A stretch of 64,000 bases of DNA from an uncultured Opitutia bacterium (GTDB lineage Bacteria > Verrucomicrobiota > Verrucomicrobiia > Opitutales > Opitutaceae). The position numbers and the translations under genes are program-made. This document shows, piece by piece, positions 37,293-49,222 of the stretch. Position 1 is the first letter of the stretch. Every line of letters begins with the position of its first letter. The stretch spans positions 62,001 through 126,000 of the forward strand of contig CAIPAH010000003.1 in assembly GCA_903862955.1 (NCBI GenBank), in the 5' to 3' direction. The notes beneath the pieces were generated by a model that was not told the origin of the DNA, did not search any database, and saw nothing but the letters and a program-made list of their open reading frames with translations.

Positions 37293-37299
37293 GTCAGCC

Positions 37300-39486
37300 T
37301 TACGCGATCAGGTCAGGCGGGACGTTGCTGAGGGCTTCCTCGATCGTGGTGAGGCCCATCTTGACCTTGAGGAAGGAGTCCTGGTGGAGCGTCTTCATGC
37401 CGCCCTTCATCGCGATGCGCTTCAGGCCGGCGACCTCGACCTCCTTGTTGATCGCCTCGGTGAGCTCCTCGCTGTTGACCATGAGCTCATGGATGCCGAC
37501 GCGGCCCTTGTAGCCGAGGCCGCCGCAGGTGGGGCAGCCCTGGGGGTTGGCCTTGAAGACCTGGCCGCTCCAGCCTAGCGCCTTTTCCATCAGCTCCTTT
37601 TCGCGGCCCTCGGGCTCGTAGGGCGTCTTGCAGGACTTGCAGACGCGGCGGAGGAGGCGCTGGGCGCAGACGCAGACGAGCGAGGCGGAAATGTTGAACG
37701 GCTCGACGCCCATCTCACCGATACGGGCGATGGTGGAGGGCGCGTCGTTGGTGTGCAGCGTGGACACGAGCAAGTGGCCGGTGAGCGCGGCCTCGACGGC
37801 GATGCCGGCGGTTTCCTCGTCGCGAATTTCGCCCACGAGGATGATGTCGGGGTCCATGCGGAGGTAGCACCGCAGCGCGCGCGCGAAGGTCAGGCCGATC
37901 GCGCGGCTCATCTGCATCTGGTTGATGCCGGGCAGCGTGTATTCAATCGGGTCCTCGGCGGTCTGGATGTTGACGTCGGGCGTGTTCACTTCGCCCAAGG
38001 CGGAGTAAAGCGTCATCGACTTGCCCGAGCCGGTCGGCCCGCAGTGCAGGATCATGCCGTAGGGCTGGCGGATGCACTCGCGGTATTTGGCCAGGTTTTC
38101 CTCGGAGAAGCCGAGGGCGGGGAGGGGCAGCGTGGACTTCTGCTTGTCCAGGATACGCATGACGACCTTCTCGCCGTAGTTCATCGGCCCGGTGGCCACG
38201 CGAAGGTCGATGTCGATGTTCTTCTTGGTGTATTTCTTGAAGACGATGCGTCCGTCCTGCGGCAACCGGCGCTCGGAGATGTCCAGGTTGCACATGATCT
38301 TGATGCGCGTGACCATGGAGTTCGCCGCCAGCTTGGGCAGGCGCAGCTTTTCCTGGCAGAGACCGTCAATGCGGTAGCGGATCAGGAGGTCCTTTTCCAT
38401 CGGCTCCACGTGGATGTCCGACGCGCCCTGCACGTAGGCGTCCTCGATGATGCGGTTGGTCAGCTGGATGATGGGCGCCGAATCCTCCTTCTCGAGATCG
38501 GCGGCGTTCATTTCCGCCGCGGAACTTTCCGTGCTGTAGGCGGAACTGATGACCTCGACGACGGACCCGACGTCCACGGCGTTGGGGTCGCCGGCCTTGC
38601 TGTCCTTGAAATATTTCTTGAGGAACGCCTCGAACAGTGTCGCCGAAACCACGCGGACCTCCTCGATGCCCATCTCGGTCGCCTGGGAGAACGACTCGCG
38701 CTTGGCGTAGTCGAGCGGATTGGCCATCAGCACGGCCACGGAATTGGGGCTGCAGCGCTTGTGCGGGAAGATGCCCTCGCGGCGGATCAGGGCGTCACCG
38801 GTGATTTCAAGGAGCTTCTCGTCCACCTCGACCTCGTCGACCTTCGTGACGAGGGGCAGGTCGGTGAGTTTGGAGATGAACTTGGCCGTGTCGTCCGCGC
38901 TCAGCTCGAACTTCGGATCGAGCATGCGCTGCAGCAGCGCGGAGGAATACTCGGCGACTTCCTTGAGGAGAATGAGGTCCTTGTCCGTGAACTCGCCGTC
39001 CGTGCCCGCGCTCAGCTCCTTGTTGAGGACCTGGATCGCGCCGATGACCTTGTTCGTGGCCTTGAGCGGCACCGTGAGCATCGACCGGACGTCGAAGCCC
39101 GTGGTCTTCGTCAGCGACGACATGAACGGCGCCTGGCTGTCGGAGCTGCGATAGAACACCGGTTCCGCCGTGCTGATGACCTTGCCGACGACCCCCGTGC
39201 CCAGTGGCAGGCGGAGGGCGAGGAGCTTGGTGGCGGTTTCCTTGAGCTTAACCTCGAGGTCGGGCTGCTTGGCCCAAAGGGTGGGGGAGTAGTAGACGTG
39301 CCGGAACGTGATGTCGTTGCCCTCCACGATGTAGAAGGTCATCGACTGGGCCTGCAGTGCCTCAACGACCTTGGAGGCCGTGAGTTCGATCACCGAATCC
39401 AAGTCTTCCCGGTTAGGCGTCGCCTTCGAGATAACCTTGATCAGCAGCGAGCGCCGTAGGGTGCCGGCAATATTGGGAGTGGCCAT
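37300..39486 (-). CDS. GspE/PulE/PilB-type secretion ATPase with N-terminal GAF domain
   Basis: A 728-residue hexameric motor ATPase of type II secretion or type IV pilus assembly. Residues about 20-195 form a GAF domain ([53 protein letters not shown]), followed by a linker and T2SSE N-domain. The ATPase core has ASDIHVEP, Walker A GPTGSGKS near 482, [15 protein letters not shown] near 545 and [15 protein letters not shown]. The C-terminal zinc site is CKSCKTP plus CPTCGG. The GAF fusion suggests ligand control of the motor. No other secretion genes are adjacent. Confidence 0.93.
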   Translation of the reverse strand: MATPNIAGTLRRSLLIKVISKATPNREDLDSVIELTASKVVEALQAQSMTFYIVEGNDITFRHVYYSPTLWAKQPDLEVKLKETATKLLALRLPLGTGVVGKVISTAEPVFYRSSDSQAPFMSSLTKTTGFDVRSMLTVPLKATNKVIGAIQVLNKELSAGTDGEFTDKDLILLKEVAEYSSALLQRMLDPKFELSADDTAKFISKLTDLPLVTKVDEVEVDEKLLEITGDALIRREGIFPHKRCSPNSVAVLMANPLDYAKRESFSQATEMGIEEVRVVSATLFEAFLKKYFKDSKAGDPNAVDVGSVVEVISSAYSTESSAAEMNAADLEKEDSAPIIQLTNRIIEDAYVQGASDIHVEPMEKDLLIRYRIDGLCQEKLRLPKLAANSMVTRIKIMCNLDISERRLPQDGRIVFKKYTKKNIDIDLRVATGPMNYGEKVVMRILDKQKSTLPLPALGFSEENLAKYRECIRQPYGMILHCGPTGSGKSMTLYSALGEVNTPDVNIQTAEDPIEYTLPGINQMQMSRAIGLTFARALRCYLRMDPDIILVGEIRDEETAGIAVEAALTGHLLVSTLHTNDAPSTIARIGEMGVEPFNISASLVCVCAQRLLRRVCKSCKTPYEPEGREKELMEKALGWSGQVFKANPQGCPTCGGLGYKGRVGIHELMVNSEELTEAINKEVEVAGLKRIAMKGGMKTLHQDSFLKVKMGLTTIEEALSNVPPDLIA

Positions 39487-39580
39487 TGGGTGGGCGCGTC
39501 AAAACGTGATTCTGGAATTGTCAGCGAAGGTCCGCGCCCGCAATGAGAAAGAACACCCACCGCCCCCGGGCGGCGCCTCC

Positions 39581-40006
39581 ATGTTCCGCTGGCTGCAGAG
39601 TTTATTTTTCAGGGGAAAATCCGCGCCCCCATCCCGGGGCGAAACCGGCGAGCGGCTGGCGGCGGACTTCCTGCGGCGCGAGCGCGGATTCACCGTGGTG
39701 GCGGCCAATTGGCGCCTGCCGCGCGACCGGCGGGCGGAGCTGGACCTGGTGTGCCGCGACGGCGACGTGCTGGTCTTCGTCGAGGTGAAAACGCGCTCGA
39801 TCGGCGCGCTGGTGCCGGGATTTTATGCGGTGAACGAACGCAAGAAGCGGGCACTCCTCCGTGCCTGCAAGGCCTACCTGGGGCAATTGCGCACCCGGCC
39901 GCAGACGTATCGCTTCGACGTGGTGGAGGTCGGCTTGCCGGCCGATGACGCGCGGGGCGCGGCGCCCGAAATCCGGCACTATCAGAACATTTCCCTATTC
40001 CCGTAA
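39581..40006 (+). CDS. YraN family (UPF0102) putative endonuclease
   Basis: A 141-residue protein with the restriction-endonuclease-like fold of UPF0102. Key stretches are GETGERLAADFLRRERGFTVVAANWR, then the active-site-like AELDLVCRDGDVLVFVEVKTR (D, E and K of the PD-(D/E)XK core), and CKAYLGQL with YRFDVVEV. Cellular role is poorly known; a nuclease-like DNA or RNA function is inferred from the fold. The start is ATG 39581; longer open sequence upstream overlaps the divergent GspE-like start. The gap 39487-39580 is otherwise featureless. Confidence 0.9.
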   Translation: MFRWLQSLFFRGKSAPPSRGETGERLAADFLRRERGFTVVAANWRLPRDRRAELDLVCRDGDVLVFVEVKTRSIGALVPGFYAVNERKKRALLRACKAYLGQLRTRPQTYRFDVVEVGLPADDARGAAPEIRHYQNISLFP

Positions 40007-40054
40007 CATCGTCGCGGATGACCAGCATTTCCCTTGCGCACGTTCCCGCGCTGG

Positions 40055-40060
40055 GGAGGA
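40055..40060 (+). promoter_or_regulatory. Shine-Dalgarno motif deciding the zwf start
   Basis: GGAGGA (within CTGGGGAGGA) lies 11 bases before the ATG at 40072. It is the only clear anti-16S match I find at a sensible distance from any start in the window, and it favours 40072 over the in-frame ATG at 40018. Confidence 0.55.
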
Positions 40061-40071
40061 TTCCACCCGTC

Positions 40072-41610
40072 ATGGCCGACAATTCGCGTCACCCGTTTCT
40101 CCAGGGGCTCAGCAAGCACCGCGGCGCGCCCCCCACCGTCGTCGTCATCTTCGGTGCGTCGGGCGACCTCACGTCGCGGAAGCTCATCCCGGCCGTCTAC
40201 AATCTCGGCGTGGACAACCTGCTGCCGGCGGACTTCTACCTCGTGGGCTACGGCCGCAAGGAGATCCCGGACGAGGAGTTTCGCACGCTGGCCGCCAACG
40301 CGATCAAGGAGTTTTCCCGGCGTGAACTGAACCAGAATGCCTGGGGCCGCATCGCCGCGCACACGAGCTACGTGGCGGGGGGCTACGATGACAAAGCCGC
40401 GTTCGACCGGCTGGCCGCGCACATCGCGGAGATCGAGAAGGGCATCGGGCGCGAGGTGCAGCCGCTGTTCTACATTTCCACGCCGCCGTCCGTTTTCGAG
40501 CCGATCCTGCTGAATCTCGGCGCGTCCGGCCTCGCGGGCAAATACGCCGGACAGGCGCACCATGCGAAGGTGATTATCGAAAAGCCCTTCGGCCGCGACC
40601 TCGCGTCGGCCCAGCAGCTCAACGTCACGCTCCGGCGGGTCTTCGAGGAGCACCAAGTCTACCGGATCGATCATTACCTCGGGAAGGAAACCGTGCAGGA
40701 TCTGCTTGTGCAGCGTTTCTCCAACGCGATCTTTGAGCCGCTCTGGAACCGCAACTTCATCGACAGCGTCCAGATCACGGTGGCCGAGGAAGTCGGCGTG
40801 GGCTCGCGCGGCGGCTATTACGAGCAGAGCGGCTGCCTGCGGGACATGATCCAGAACCACACGATGCAACTCCTCGCGCTCACGGCGATGGAGCCGCCCG
40901 TGGCCTACGAGGCCGAGGCGTTGCGGGACGAAAAAGTGAAGGTGCTCAAGGCCATCCAGCCTCTCAATCCCGCCCCGGGTGGCGACGTGGCCCGCGCGCA
41001 ATACACCGCCGGCATGATGGGCGGCAAGAAGGTGCCGGGTTACCTGCAGGAGGAGGGCATCGCGCCAGACTCCCACACCGAGACCTACGCGGCGGCGCGG
41101 TTGTGGATCAACAACTGGCGCTGGCAGGGCGTGCCGTTCTATGTGCGGTCGGGCAAGCGCATGGCGCGGCGCGTCTCGGAGATCGCGATCAACTTCAAGG
41201 CGGCGCCGGGCACGCTCTTCGCCGAGAGCAACGGCTTCAATCTCGCGGCCAACACGCTGTCCTTCCAGATCCAGCCCGACGAGGGGCTCAGCCTCATCCT
41301 CAACACCAAGATCCCCGGACTCGAGACGCGCACGCAGCCGGTGAAGATGAGTTTCCGTTACTCGACGACCTTCGGCTCCAACACGCCCGAGGCCTACGAG
41401 CGACTCGTGCTCGACGCGATGATCGGGGACGGGACGCTCTTCATCCGAGGCGACGAGGCCGAGACCTCGTGGGCGCTCTACACGCCCGTGCTCGAAGCCT
41501 GGGCCGCCGCCGGCCGTACCGGCCTCGACTCCTATCCGGCGGGCGGCTGGGGACCGCCCAGCAGCGACGCCATCCTCGCCCAAAAGAAACACGTCTGGCG
41601 TCAGCCCTAG
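40072..41610 (+). CDS. zwf: Glucose-6-phosphate 1-dehydrogenase
   Basis: A 512-residue enzyme oxidising glucose-6-phosphate to 6-phosphogluconolactone with NADP+, the entry to the oxidative pentose phosphate and Entner-Doudoroff routes. The nucleotide site is VVIFGASGDLTSRKLIP, the catalytic signature is RIDHYLGKETVQDLL near residues 198-212, and substrate-binding KPFGRDLASA and WNRNFIDSVQITVAE are intact. An alternative ATG at 40018 would add 18 residues without similarity to the family. It is followed 5 bases later by its probable assembly factor OpcA. Confidence 0.97.
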   Translation: MADNSRHPFLQGLSKHRGAPPTVVVIFGASGDLTSRKLIPAVYNLGVDNLLPADFYLVGYGRKEIPDEEFRTLAANAIKEFSRRELNQNAWGRIAAHTSYVAGGYDDKAAFDRLAAHIAEIEKGIGREVQPLFYISTPPSVFEPILLNLGASGLAGKYAGQAHHAKVIIEKPFGRDLASAQQLNVTLRRVFEEHQVYRIDHYLGKETVQDLLVQRFSNAIFEPLWNRNFIDSVQITVAEEVGVGSRGGYYEQSGCLRDMIQNHTMQLLALTAMEPPVAYEAEALRDEKVKVLKAIQPLNPAPGGDVARAQYTAGMMGGKKVPGYLQEEGIAPDSHTETYAAARLWINNWRWQGVPFYVRSGKRMARRVSEIAINFKAAPGTLFAESNGFNLAANTLSFQIQPDEGLSLILNTKIPGLETRTQPVKMSFRYSTTFGSNTPEAYERLVLDAMIGDGTLFIRGDEAETSWALYTPVLEAWAAAGRTGLDSYPAGGWGPPSSDAILAQKKHVWRQP

Positions 41611-41615
41611 CCGCC

Positions 41616-42602
41616 ATGTCGGAAATCTTCGATGCGCTTCCCGGCCTGGACGTGCCCGTCGGCGCGATTGCGCAGAGCCTGACGAAGATGTGGTCGGACA
41701 CGGCGGCCGCGGGCCGGGCCGCGCCGGAGGCCGAGGACGCGAAGGCAACCCAGGTCAATTTTGTCCTCCACCTCGGTCTCAAGACGACGCCCGCGGACGG
41801 CGTCGCGCAGTTCCAGACCGCGGTTGAGTTTTCAAAGCGCTATCCCAGCCGAGTGGTCGTGCTGTGCCCGGAGCACGACAATTCGAGCGCCACTGAGATG
41901 CACGCGAAGGTCTACGGCGAGTGTCACCTCGGCAAATCGAAGAGCGACAAGCGGTGCGTGGAGTTCGTGATGCTCAGCTATCCGCGGAGCGCGCGGCAGT
42001 TCCTGGAGAACCAGGTGTCCATCTGCCTCTCGACCGACCTGCCGCTCTACTACTGGGTGCACCGGTTTGCCGACAGCTCGAAGCTGGCGGACTACAATTA
42101 CCTGCTGACGCGGGCGAAGCGCGTCCTCCTCGACAGCGCAATCGCGCCGGCAGATTCGCTGACCTATCCCTGGCCGCGTCCCGAGACGCTGCGGGACCTC
42201 GTGCATGCCCGCCTGCTGCCGATCCGCCAGGGTTTGGGACAATTCCTCAGCCGCTATCCGATGGCCGCGCTCTGTGCCGACTTGGAAACCGTCGCGCTCT
42301 CGCACGACGCCCCGCATGCCGCGGAAGGCCGCGTACTACTGGCGTGGCTGAAGGAACGCATCGGCCAATGCGGCGAGAACCGGGCGAAATTCTCGCTGGC
42401 GCCGCTGCCCGCGGGCACGCCGGGGAGCTTTGTGCTGCAATTCACGTATGCCGGCGGCAAGAAGAGCTTTTCGTGGCAGGGCGACCTGGCCAAGGGCAGC
42501 GCGCTCTTCACGGCCGATTTCGGCAGCGGCCGAACCACGCTCCCTGCCGCCGTCAGCCTGCTCTCGCCCGAGGCGGCGCTGACCGAGGCGATGTTCTTTT
42601 GA
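41616..42602 (+). CDS. opcA: OpcA-like glucose-6-phosphate dehydrogenase assembly protein
   Basis: A 328-residue protein starting 5 bases after zwf. From recall of the family, ATQVNFVLHLGL near the start, RVVVLCPEHD, and the long conserved middle CVEFVMLSYPRSARQFLENQVSICLSTDLPLYYWVH fit OpcA, a redox-linked allosteric activator and assembly factor of G6PDH in cyanobacteria and actinobacteria. The adjacency to zwf strongly supports this. Biochemical proof outside those phyla is not something I can cite. An in-frame open region extends upstream inside zwf but is not coding. Confidence 0.85.
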   Translation: MSEIFDALPGLDVPVGAIAQSLTKMWSDTAAAGRAAPEAEDAKATQVNFVLHLGLKTTPADGVAQFQTAVEFSKRYPSRVVVLCPEHDNSSATEMHAKVYGECHLGKSKSDKRCVEFVMLSYPRSARQFLENQVSICLSTDLPLYYWVHRFADSSKLADYNYLLTRAKRVLLDSAIAPADSLTYPWPRPETLRDLVHARLLPIRQGLGQFLSRYPMAALCADLETVALSHDAPHAAEGRVLLAWLKERIGQCGENRAKFSLAPLPAGTPGSFVLQFTYAGGKKSFSWQGDLAKGSALFTADFGSGRTTLPAAVSLLSPEAALTEAMFF

Positions 42603-42620
42603 TCGCTGAGGCATCGAACA

Positions 42621-42713
42621 GGGCGAATCGCGGAAACGTGGAAGACCGGAAAAGTCAGCGAGCGGACGTAACAATTCCGGGCTTCCGCTCCTTCGCGTTT
42701 TTGCGATTATCCC
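42621..42713. repeat. Degenerate inverted repeat between opcA and the VOC gene
   Basis: The left arm at 42621-42654 (with AATCGCGGAAACG) and the right arm at 42682-42713 (with CGTTTTTGCGATT) pair at about 70 percent over 30 bases. The right arm ends 5 bases before the VOC-protein ATG. It fills the 116-base gap. Confidence 0.5.
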
Positions 42714-42718
42714 TGCCG

Positions 42719-43105
42719 ATGAAAACACGCGTGACTGGTCTCGGCGGGATTTTCTTCAAGGTGAACAACCCTGGCAAACTCGGGGCGTGGTATAAGAAGC
42801 ATCTCGGGCTGGCCGTGGAAGAGTGGGGTGGAATGACCTTCGAGTGGCGCGACGCCAAGGCGCCGAAGAAGAAAGGCTGCACGGTCTGGTCGCCGTTTCC
42901 CAAGAACTCACCGTATTTCGGCCGCGGCAAACAGGGCCACATGATCAACTACCGCGTGGCCAACCTGAAGCAGGTGGTCGCAGCGCTGAAAAAGGAGAAG
43001 GTCTGGATCGACCCGAAGGGCATCGAAAAGTCCGACTTCGGCCAGTTCGCCTGGATCAAGGACGGCGAAGGCAACCGCATCGAGCTCTGGCAGCCGCCGG
43101 CATAG
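42719..43105 (+). CDS. VOC-superfamily (glyoxalase/dioxygenase-like) protein
   Basis: A 128-residue vicinal-oxygen-chelate fold protein: TGLGGIFFKVNNPGKLGAWYKKHLGL at the start, INYRVANLKQVVAALKKEKV in the second half-module, and the terminal strand IKDGEGNRIELWQPP carrying the usual Glu ligand. The common N-terminal His ligand is replaced by Lys in IFFKVNN, so metal binding or catalysis is uncertain. Many short VOC proteins of this shape have no assigned reaction. It converges with the phospholipase-D gene. Confidence 0.82.
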   Translation: MKTRVTGLGGIFFKVNNPGKLGAWYKKHLGLAVEEWGGMTFEWRDAKAPKKKGCTVWSPFPKNSPYFGRGKQGHMINYRVANLKQVVAALKKEKVWIDPKGIEKSDFGQFAWIKDGEGNRIELWQPPA

Positions 43106-43120
43106 CGCTAGTCCGCGACG

Positions 43121-44272
43121 TCAGCCCAGCGCGCGCAGCTGGCGGCGGACGAGCCAGGGGTCGATCTTGGTGAAGAGGAAGCACGCCCAGTGTCCGCGGA
43201 GGCGCGTGAGCCAGCTGCGGCCGGAGCGCCAGGCATGGCGGGTGATTTCGACCGAATGGCGCAGATCTGCGGCGAACATTGCGCGGGCCTCGGCGGCGAG
43301 GTTGGCGTCCTCCACGCGGACCATCAGCTCGTAGTTGATGCCGAAGGAGCGGATGTCGAGGTTGGCGGAGCCGACGTAAACCACGTCGTCCACGATCGCC
43401 AGCTTGGCGTGCAGGATCTGCGGTTGGTATTCGTGAATCCTGATGCCGGCGCGCAGCAGCGAGCCATACAGCGTGCGGGCGGCGGTCTGCGCGATCGGCA
43501 CGTCGGACCGGCCGGCGAGCAGGATCTCGACGGTGCCGCCGCGACGCGCGACGCGGCGCAGGGCGCGACGGAGGCGGAAGTTGGGCACGAAATAGCCTGA
43601 AATAAGCTGCACGTTCTTAGCGCGGCGCAGGGTCTTCAGCAGGCTGGTGGCGAACGGATCGCGGAGGACGCGCGGCCCGCCCAGCAGGACGGGTCCATGC
43701 GCGCCGACGCGCACCCGCCGGCGCAGCGGAAGGCGGATGCGCCGGAGCACGCGATGAGCCAGGTCGAAACGCCGGAACATGCCGTCGAAGGCCGTGGCGA
43801 GTGGCCTGACCGCCGCGGGGTCATGCAACTCCCAGCCCAAGTCCCGCCAGCCATGCGTGATGCCGTCGCCGTTGTATTCGTGGGCGACATTGAAACCGCC
43901 CACGAAGGCCACGCGGTCATCGATCAGCAGCAGCTTGCGGTGGTCGCGGAAAAGAAAGCCCCGCACGGTGAGCGGATTGAAGACGCGCGCCTCGCCGCCG
44001 TGCGCGTGGAGTTCCTTCCAGTAACCCGCGGGGAGCTGGCCCGAGCCGAGGCCGTCAAGGAGGACGTGGACCTTGACCTTGCGCGCAGCGGCGGCGGTCA
44101 GCGCGAGCCGAAAGCTTTCCCCCGTCTCGTCCGCGCGAAAGATATACATCTCGAAGCGGATGGAGTGTTTGGCGGCGGCGATCGCCGGCAGCATGCGCTC
44201 AAACGCCGCCGCGCCCGTCGTCAACCAGCGGACATTGGGCGAGAAGTGGGATTTTGGACTCGGCGCAGCCAT
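43121..44272 (-). CDS. Cardiolipin synthase / phospholipase D family protein (ClsB-like)
   Basis: A 383-residue enzyme with two HKD motifs: HRKLLLIDDRVAFVGGFN near residue 110 and HAKLAIVDDVVYVGSANLD near 287. It has no N-terminal membrane helices, unlike ClsA, and so resembles ClsB-type cardiolipin synthases that join phospholipid headgroups at the inner membrane. An Arg-rich stretch (RRIRLPLRRRVRVG) in the middle could bind acidic lipids. Other PLD-family functions cannot be excluded. The ATG at 44272 fits the family start. Confidence 0.86.
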   Translation of the reverse strand: MAAPSPKSHFSPNVRWLTTGAAAFERMLPAIAAAKHSIRFEMYIFRADETGESFRLALTAAAARKVKVHVLLDGLGSGQLPAGYWKELHAHGGEARVFNPLTVRGFLFRDHRKLLLIDDRVAFVGGFNVAHEYNGDGITHGWRDLGWELHDPAAVRPLATAFDGMFRRFDLAHRVLRRIRLPLRRRVRVGAHGPVLLGGPRVLRDPFATSLLKTLRRAKNVQLISGYFVPNFRLRRALRRVARRGGTVEILLAGRSDVPIAQTAARTLYGSLLRAGIRIHEYQPQILHAKLAIVDDVVYVGSANLDIRSFGINYELMVRVEDANLAAEARAMFAADLRHSVEITRHAWRSGRSWLTRLRGHWACFLFTKIDPWLVRRQLRALG

Positions 44273-44344
44273 GTCATTCTGACCGGCACGGATGCAATGG
44301 GTTACGGACGAAAACGCCGGTCCGGAGGAGAAGGGCGCCCGAGG

Positions 44345-45625
44345 TCAGCTCACGTGGACTACGGCATACGTCCGCTTGCCCTTGCGGAGGAGGACGTATT
44401 TGCCGAACAGCAGGTCCCCGGACGTGACGGTGCGGGCGACGTCCGCGACGCGGGTGTTGTTCAAATTGATGCCGCCGCCCTCGACGTCCTTGCGGGCTTG
44501 GCCCTTCGACGGGCAGAGGCCGGCGTGGACGAGCAGATCGGTGATTCCCAAGCCGGCGCCGAAGGTCGCGGCGGGCAATTCCTTCGTCGGCACCTCGCCG
44601 ACCACGTCGTTGAACAGCGCCTCAGTGACGCCGTCGAGGGAGCCGCCGAAGAGGATGTCGCTGGCCTTGATCGCGGCGGCGAGCGCATCGGGTCCGTGCA
44701 CGAGCGTGGTGAGCTCACGGGCCAGCGCTTTCTGGGCGGTGCGGGCGCCGGGGTTCGACTTCAGTTCGGCCTCGAGCGCAGTGATTTCGTCGTGGGAGAG
44801 AAACGTGAGCACGCGCAGCAGCTTGCCCACATCGGCGTCGTCGGCCTGCACGAAGAACTGGTAGAAACGGTAGGGCGACGTGCGCTTCGCATCGAGCCAG
44901 ACGGCGCCCGACGCGGTTTTGCCGTATTTTGTGCCGTCGGCCTTGGTGAGCAGCGGAAACACCAGACCCCAGGCGCTGAGGCTGCCGCCGTGCTTCTTGC
45001 GGATGAGGTCGGTGCCGGCGGTGATGTTGCCCCACTGGTCGGTGGCGCCGACCTGCAGTTCGCAGTTCATCTCCGTGCGGAGGTGGAGGAAGTCGTTCGC
45101 CTGCAGCAGCTGGTAGCTGAATTCCGTGTAGCTGATGCCGCTCTCGCCCTCGAGGCGGGCGCGCACGCTGTCCTTGGCCATCATGACATTGACGGAAAAG
45201 TGCTTTCCGACGTCGCGGAGGAACTCGAGAAAGCTGAGCGGCGCGGTCCACGTGGAGTTGTCGACGAGGCGGGCGGGGTTGGACGCGGCCTTGAAATCGA
45301 GGAAACGCGAGAGCTGTTCCCGAATCGCGGCGATGTTGTGGGCGACCTGCTCAGGGGTCTGCAGGTTGCGCTCGTCGGATTTGCCGGACGGATCGCCGAC
45401 CATGCCCGTGGCGCCGCCGGCGAGGGCGATCGGGATGTGACCGGCGAGCTGGAAGCGCCGCAGGGCGAGGAGCGGCACGAGGTTGCCCACGTGGAGCGAG
45501 TCGGCGGTGGGGTCGAAGCCGCAGTAGAGCGTGAGGGGTCCCGCGGCCAGGCGCTTGGTCAGCGCAGCCAGGTCGGTGCAATCGGCATAGAGGCCGCGCC
45601 ACTGGAGGTCTTCGAGGATCGTCAT
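44345..45625 (-). CDS. tyrS: Tyrosine--tRNA ligase
   Basis: A 426-residue class Ic synthetase charging tRNA-Tyr. The HIGH-like motif is SLHVGN (H45), preceded by TLYCGFDPTADS; the tyrosine pocket has NSTWTAPLSFLEFLRDVGKHFSVN; QVGATDQWGNI and the KMSKS counterpart KYGKT near residue 230 are present. A C-terminal S4 RNA-binding domain (about 360-426) ends in LLRKGKRTYAVVHV. The ATG at 45625 is chosen over an upstream in-frame start because MTILEDLQWRG matches the family start. It stands alone, divergent from the peroxiredoxin gene. Confidence 0.97.
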   Translation of the reverse strand: MTILEDLQWRGLYADCTDLAALTKRLAAGPLTLYCGFDPTADSLHVGNLVPLLALRRFQLAGHIPIALAGGATGMVGDPSGKSDERNLQTPEQVAHNIAAIREQLSRFLDFKAASNPARLVDNSTWTAPLSFLEFLRDVGKHFSVNVMMAKDSVRARLEGESGISYTEFSYQLLQANDFLHLRTEMNCELQVGATDQWGNITAGTDLIRKKHGGSLSAWGLVFPLLTKADGTKYGKTASGAVWLDAKRTSPYRFYQFFVQADDADVGKLLRVLTFLSHDEITALEAELKSNPGARTAQKALARELTTLVHGPDALAAAIKASDILFGGSLDGVTEALFNDVVGEVPTKELPAATFGAGLGITDLLVHAGLCPSKGQARKDVEGGGINLNNTRVADVARTVTSGDLLFGKYVLLRKGKRTYAVVHVS

Positions 45626-45822
45626 GGGGACGCGCGAGTTAACGCGCCGGGAGAGGAGTGGCGCAAACAAATCTTATGCCCGCCGCGGGGAAAATAGAAT
45701 GGCCTCTTCTTTCCGGAAAAACGGTTTGCCGCCGCGGTGTCGCGGGGTCTATCTGTCACGTTCACCCGCGACGCCTCCCGGCAGCCGCGACCCTTCCACC
45801 ACCACCTCAACCCTCCTCGACC

Positions 45823-46296
45823 ATGCCGCTCGCCGTTGGCTCCAAAGCCCCTGATTTCACCCTCAAGACGAAGACCCCCGAGGGTCTCAAGGACATCAAG
45901 CTCAGCGATAATTTCGGCAAGAAGCAGGTGGTCCTGCTGTTCTACCCGCTGGCCTTCACCGGCACCTGCACGCAGGAGATGTGCGACATGACCACGGGCC
46001 TGGACCAGTATTCGGCGCTGGGCGCGCAGGTTTACGGCATCAGCGTCGACAGCCCGTTTTCCAACGATGCCTGGGCCAAGGAACACAAGATCGGCATCAC
46101 GCTGCTCTCCGACCTCAACAAGACCACGACGAAGGCCTACGACGTGGTGTTCCCGAACCTCGCCGGCGTGGGCGACACGTCGGCGCGCGCGGCATTCGTC
46201 ATCGGCAAGGACGGCGTGATCAAATACGCCGAGCAGACCGCCACGCCGAAGGACCTGCCCAACTTTGCCGCCGTCAAGGCCGCCCTGGCCAAATAA
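45823..46296 (+). CDS. Thioredoxin-fold peroxiredoxin (AhpC/TSA family)
   Basis: A 157-residue peroxidase that reduces hydrogen and organic peroxides in the cytoplasm. The active-site motif PLAFTGTC (P42, T46, C49) is intact, with a second cysteine at 54 in QEMCD that could act as resolving residue. [24 protein letters not shown] and [13 protein letters not shown] are typical. The 197-base gap upstream (45626-45822) holds a weak promoter-like pair (TTGCCG at 45726, 18 bases, TATCTG) and nothing else I recognise. Aconitase follows 34 bases downstream. Confidence 0.92.
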   Translation: MPLAVGSKAPDFTLKTKTPEGLKDIKLSDNFGKKQVVLLFYPLAFTGTCTQEMCDMTTGLDQYSALGAQVYGISVDSPFSNDAWAKEHKIGITLLSDLNKTTTKAYDVVFPNLAGVGDTSARAAFVIGKDGVIKYAEQTATPKDLPNFAAVKAALAK

Positions 46297-46330
46297 TCCC
46301 CTCCGCGTTCCGCACCGACTTTTCTCCCCG

Positions 46331-49168
<2,838 letters not shown>

Positions 49169-49222
49169 GCCCCGCAGCCTTGCCGGATGGACGGCAAAGG
49201 CTAGCGTGTCGGTCAGTTCCTC

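Noticed and set aside
41103-41615. A long upstream extension of opcA inside zwf
   Set aside because: The in-frame open stretch overlaps zwf in another frame and lacks OpcA similarity; the conserved start is at 41616.
49178-49200. Hairpin CCTTGCCG/CGGCAAAGG after acnA
   Set aside because: It has a bulge and no T-tract, so I do not call a terminator.
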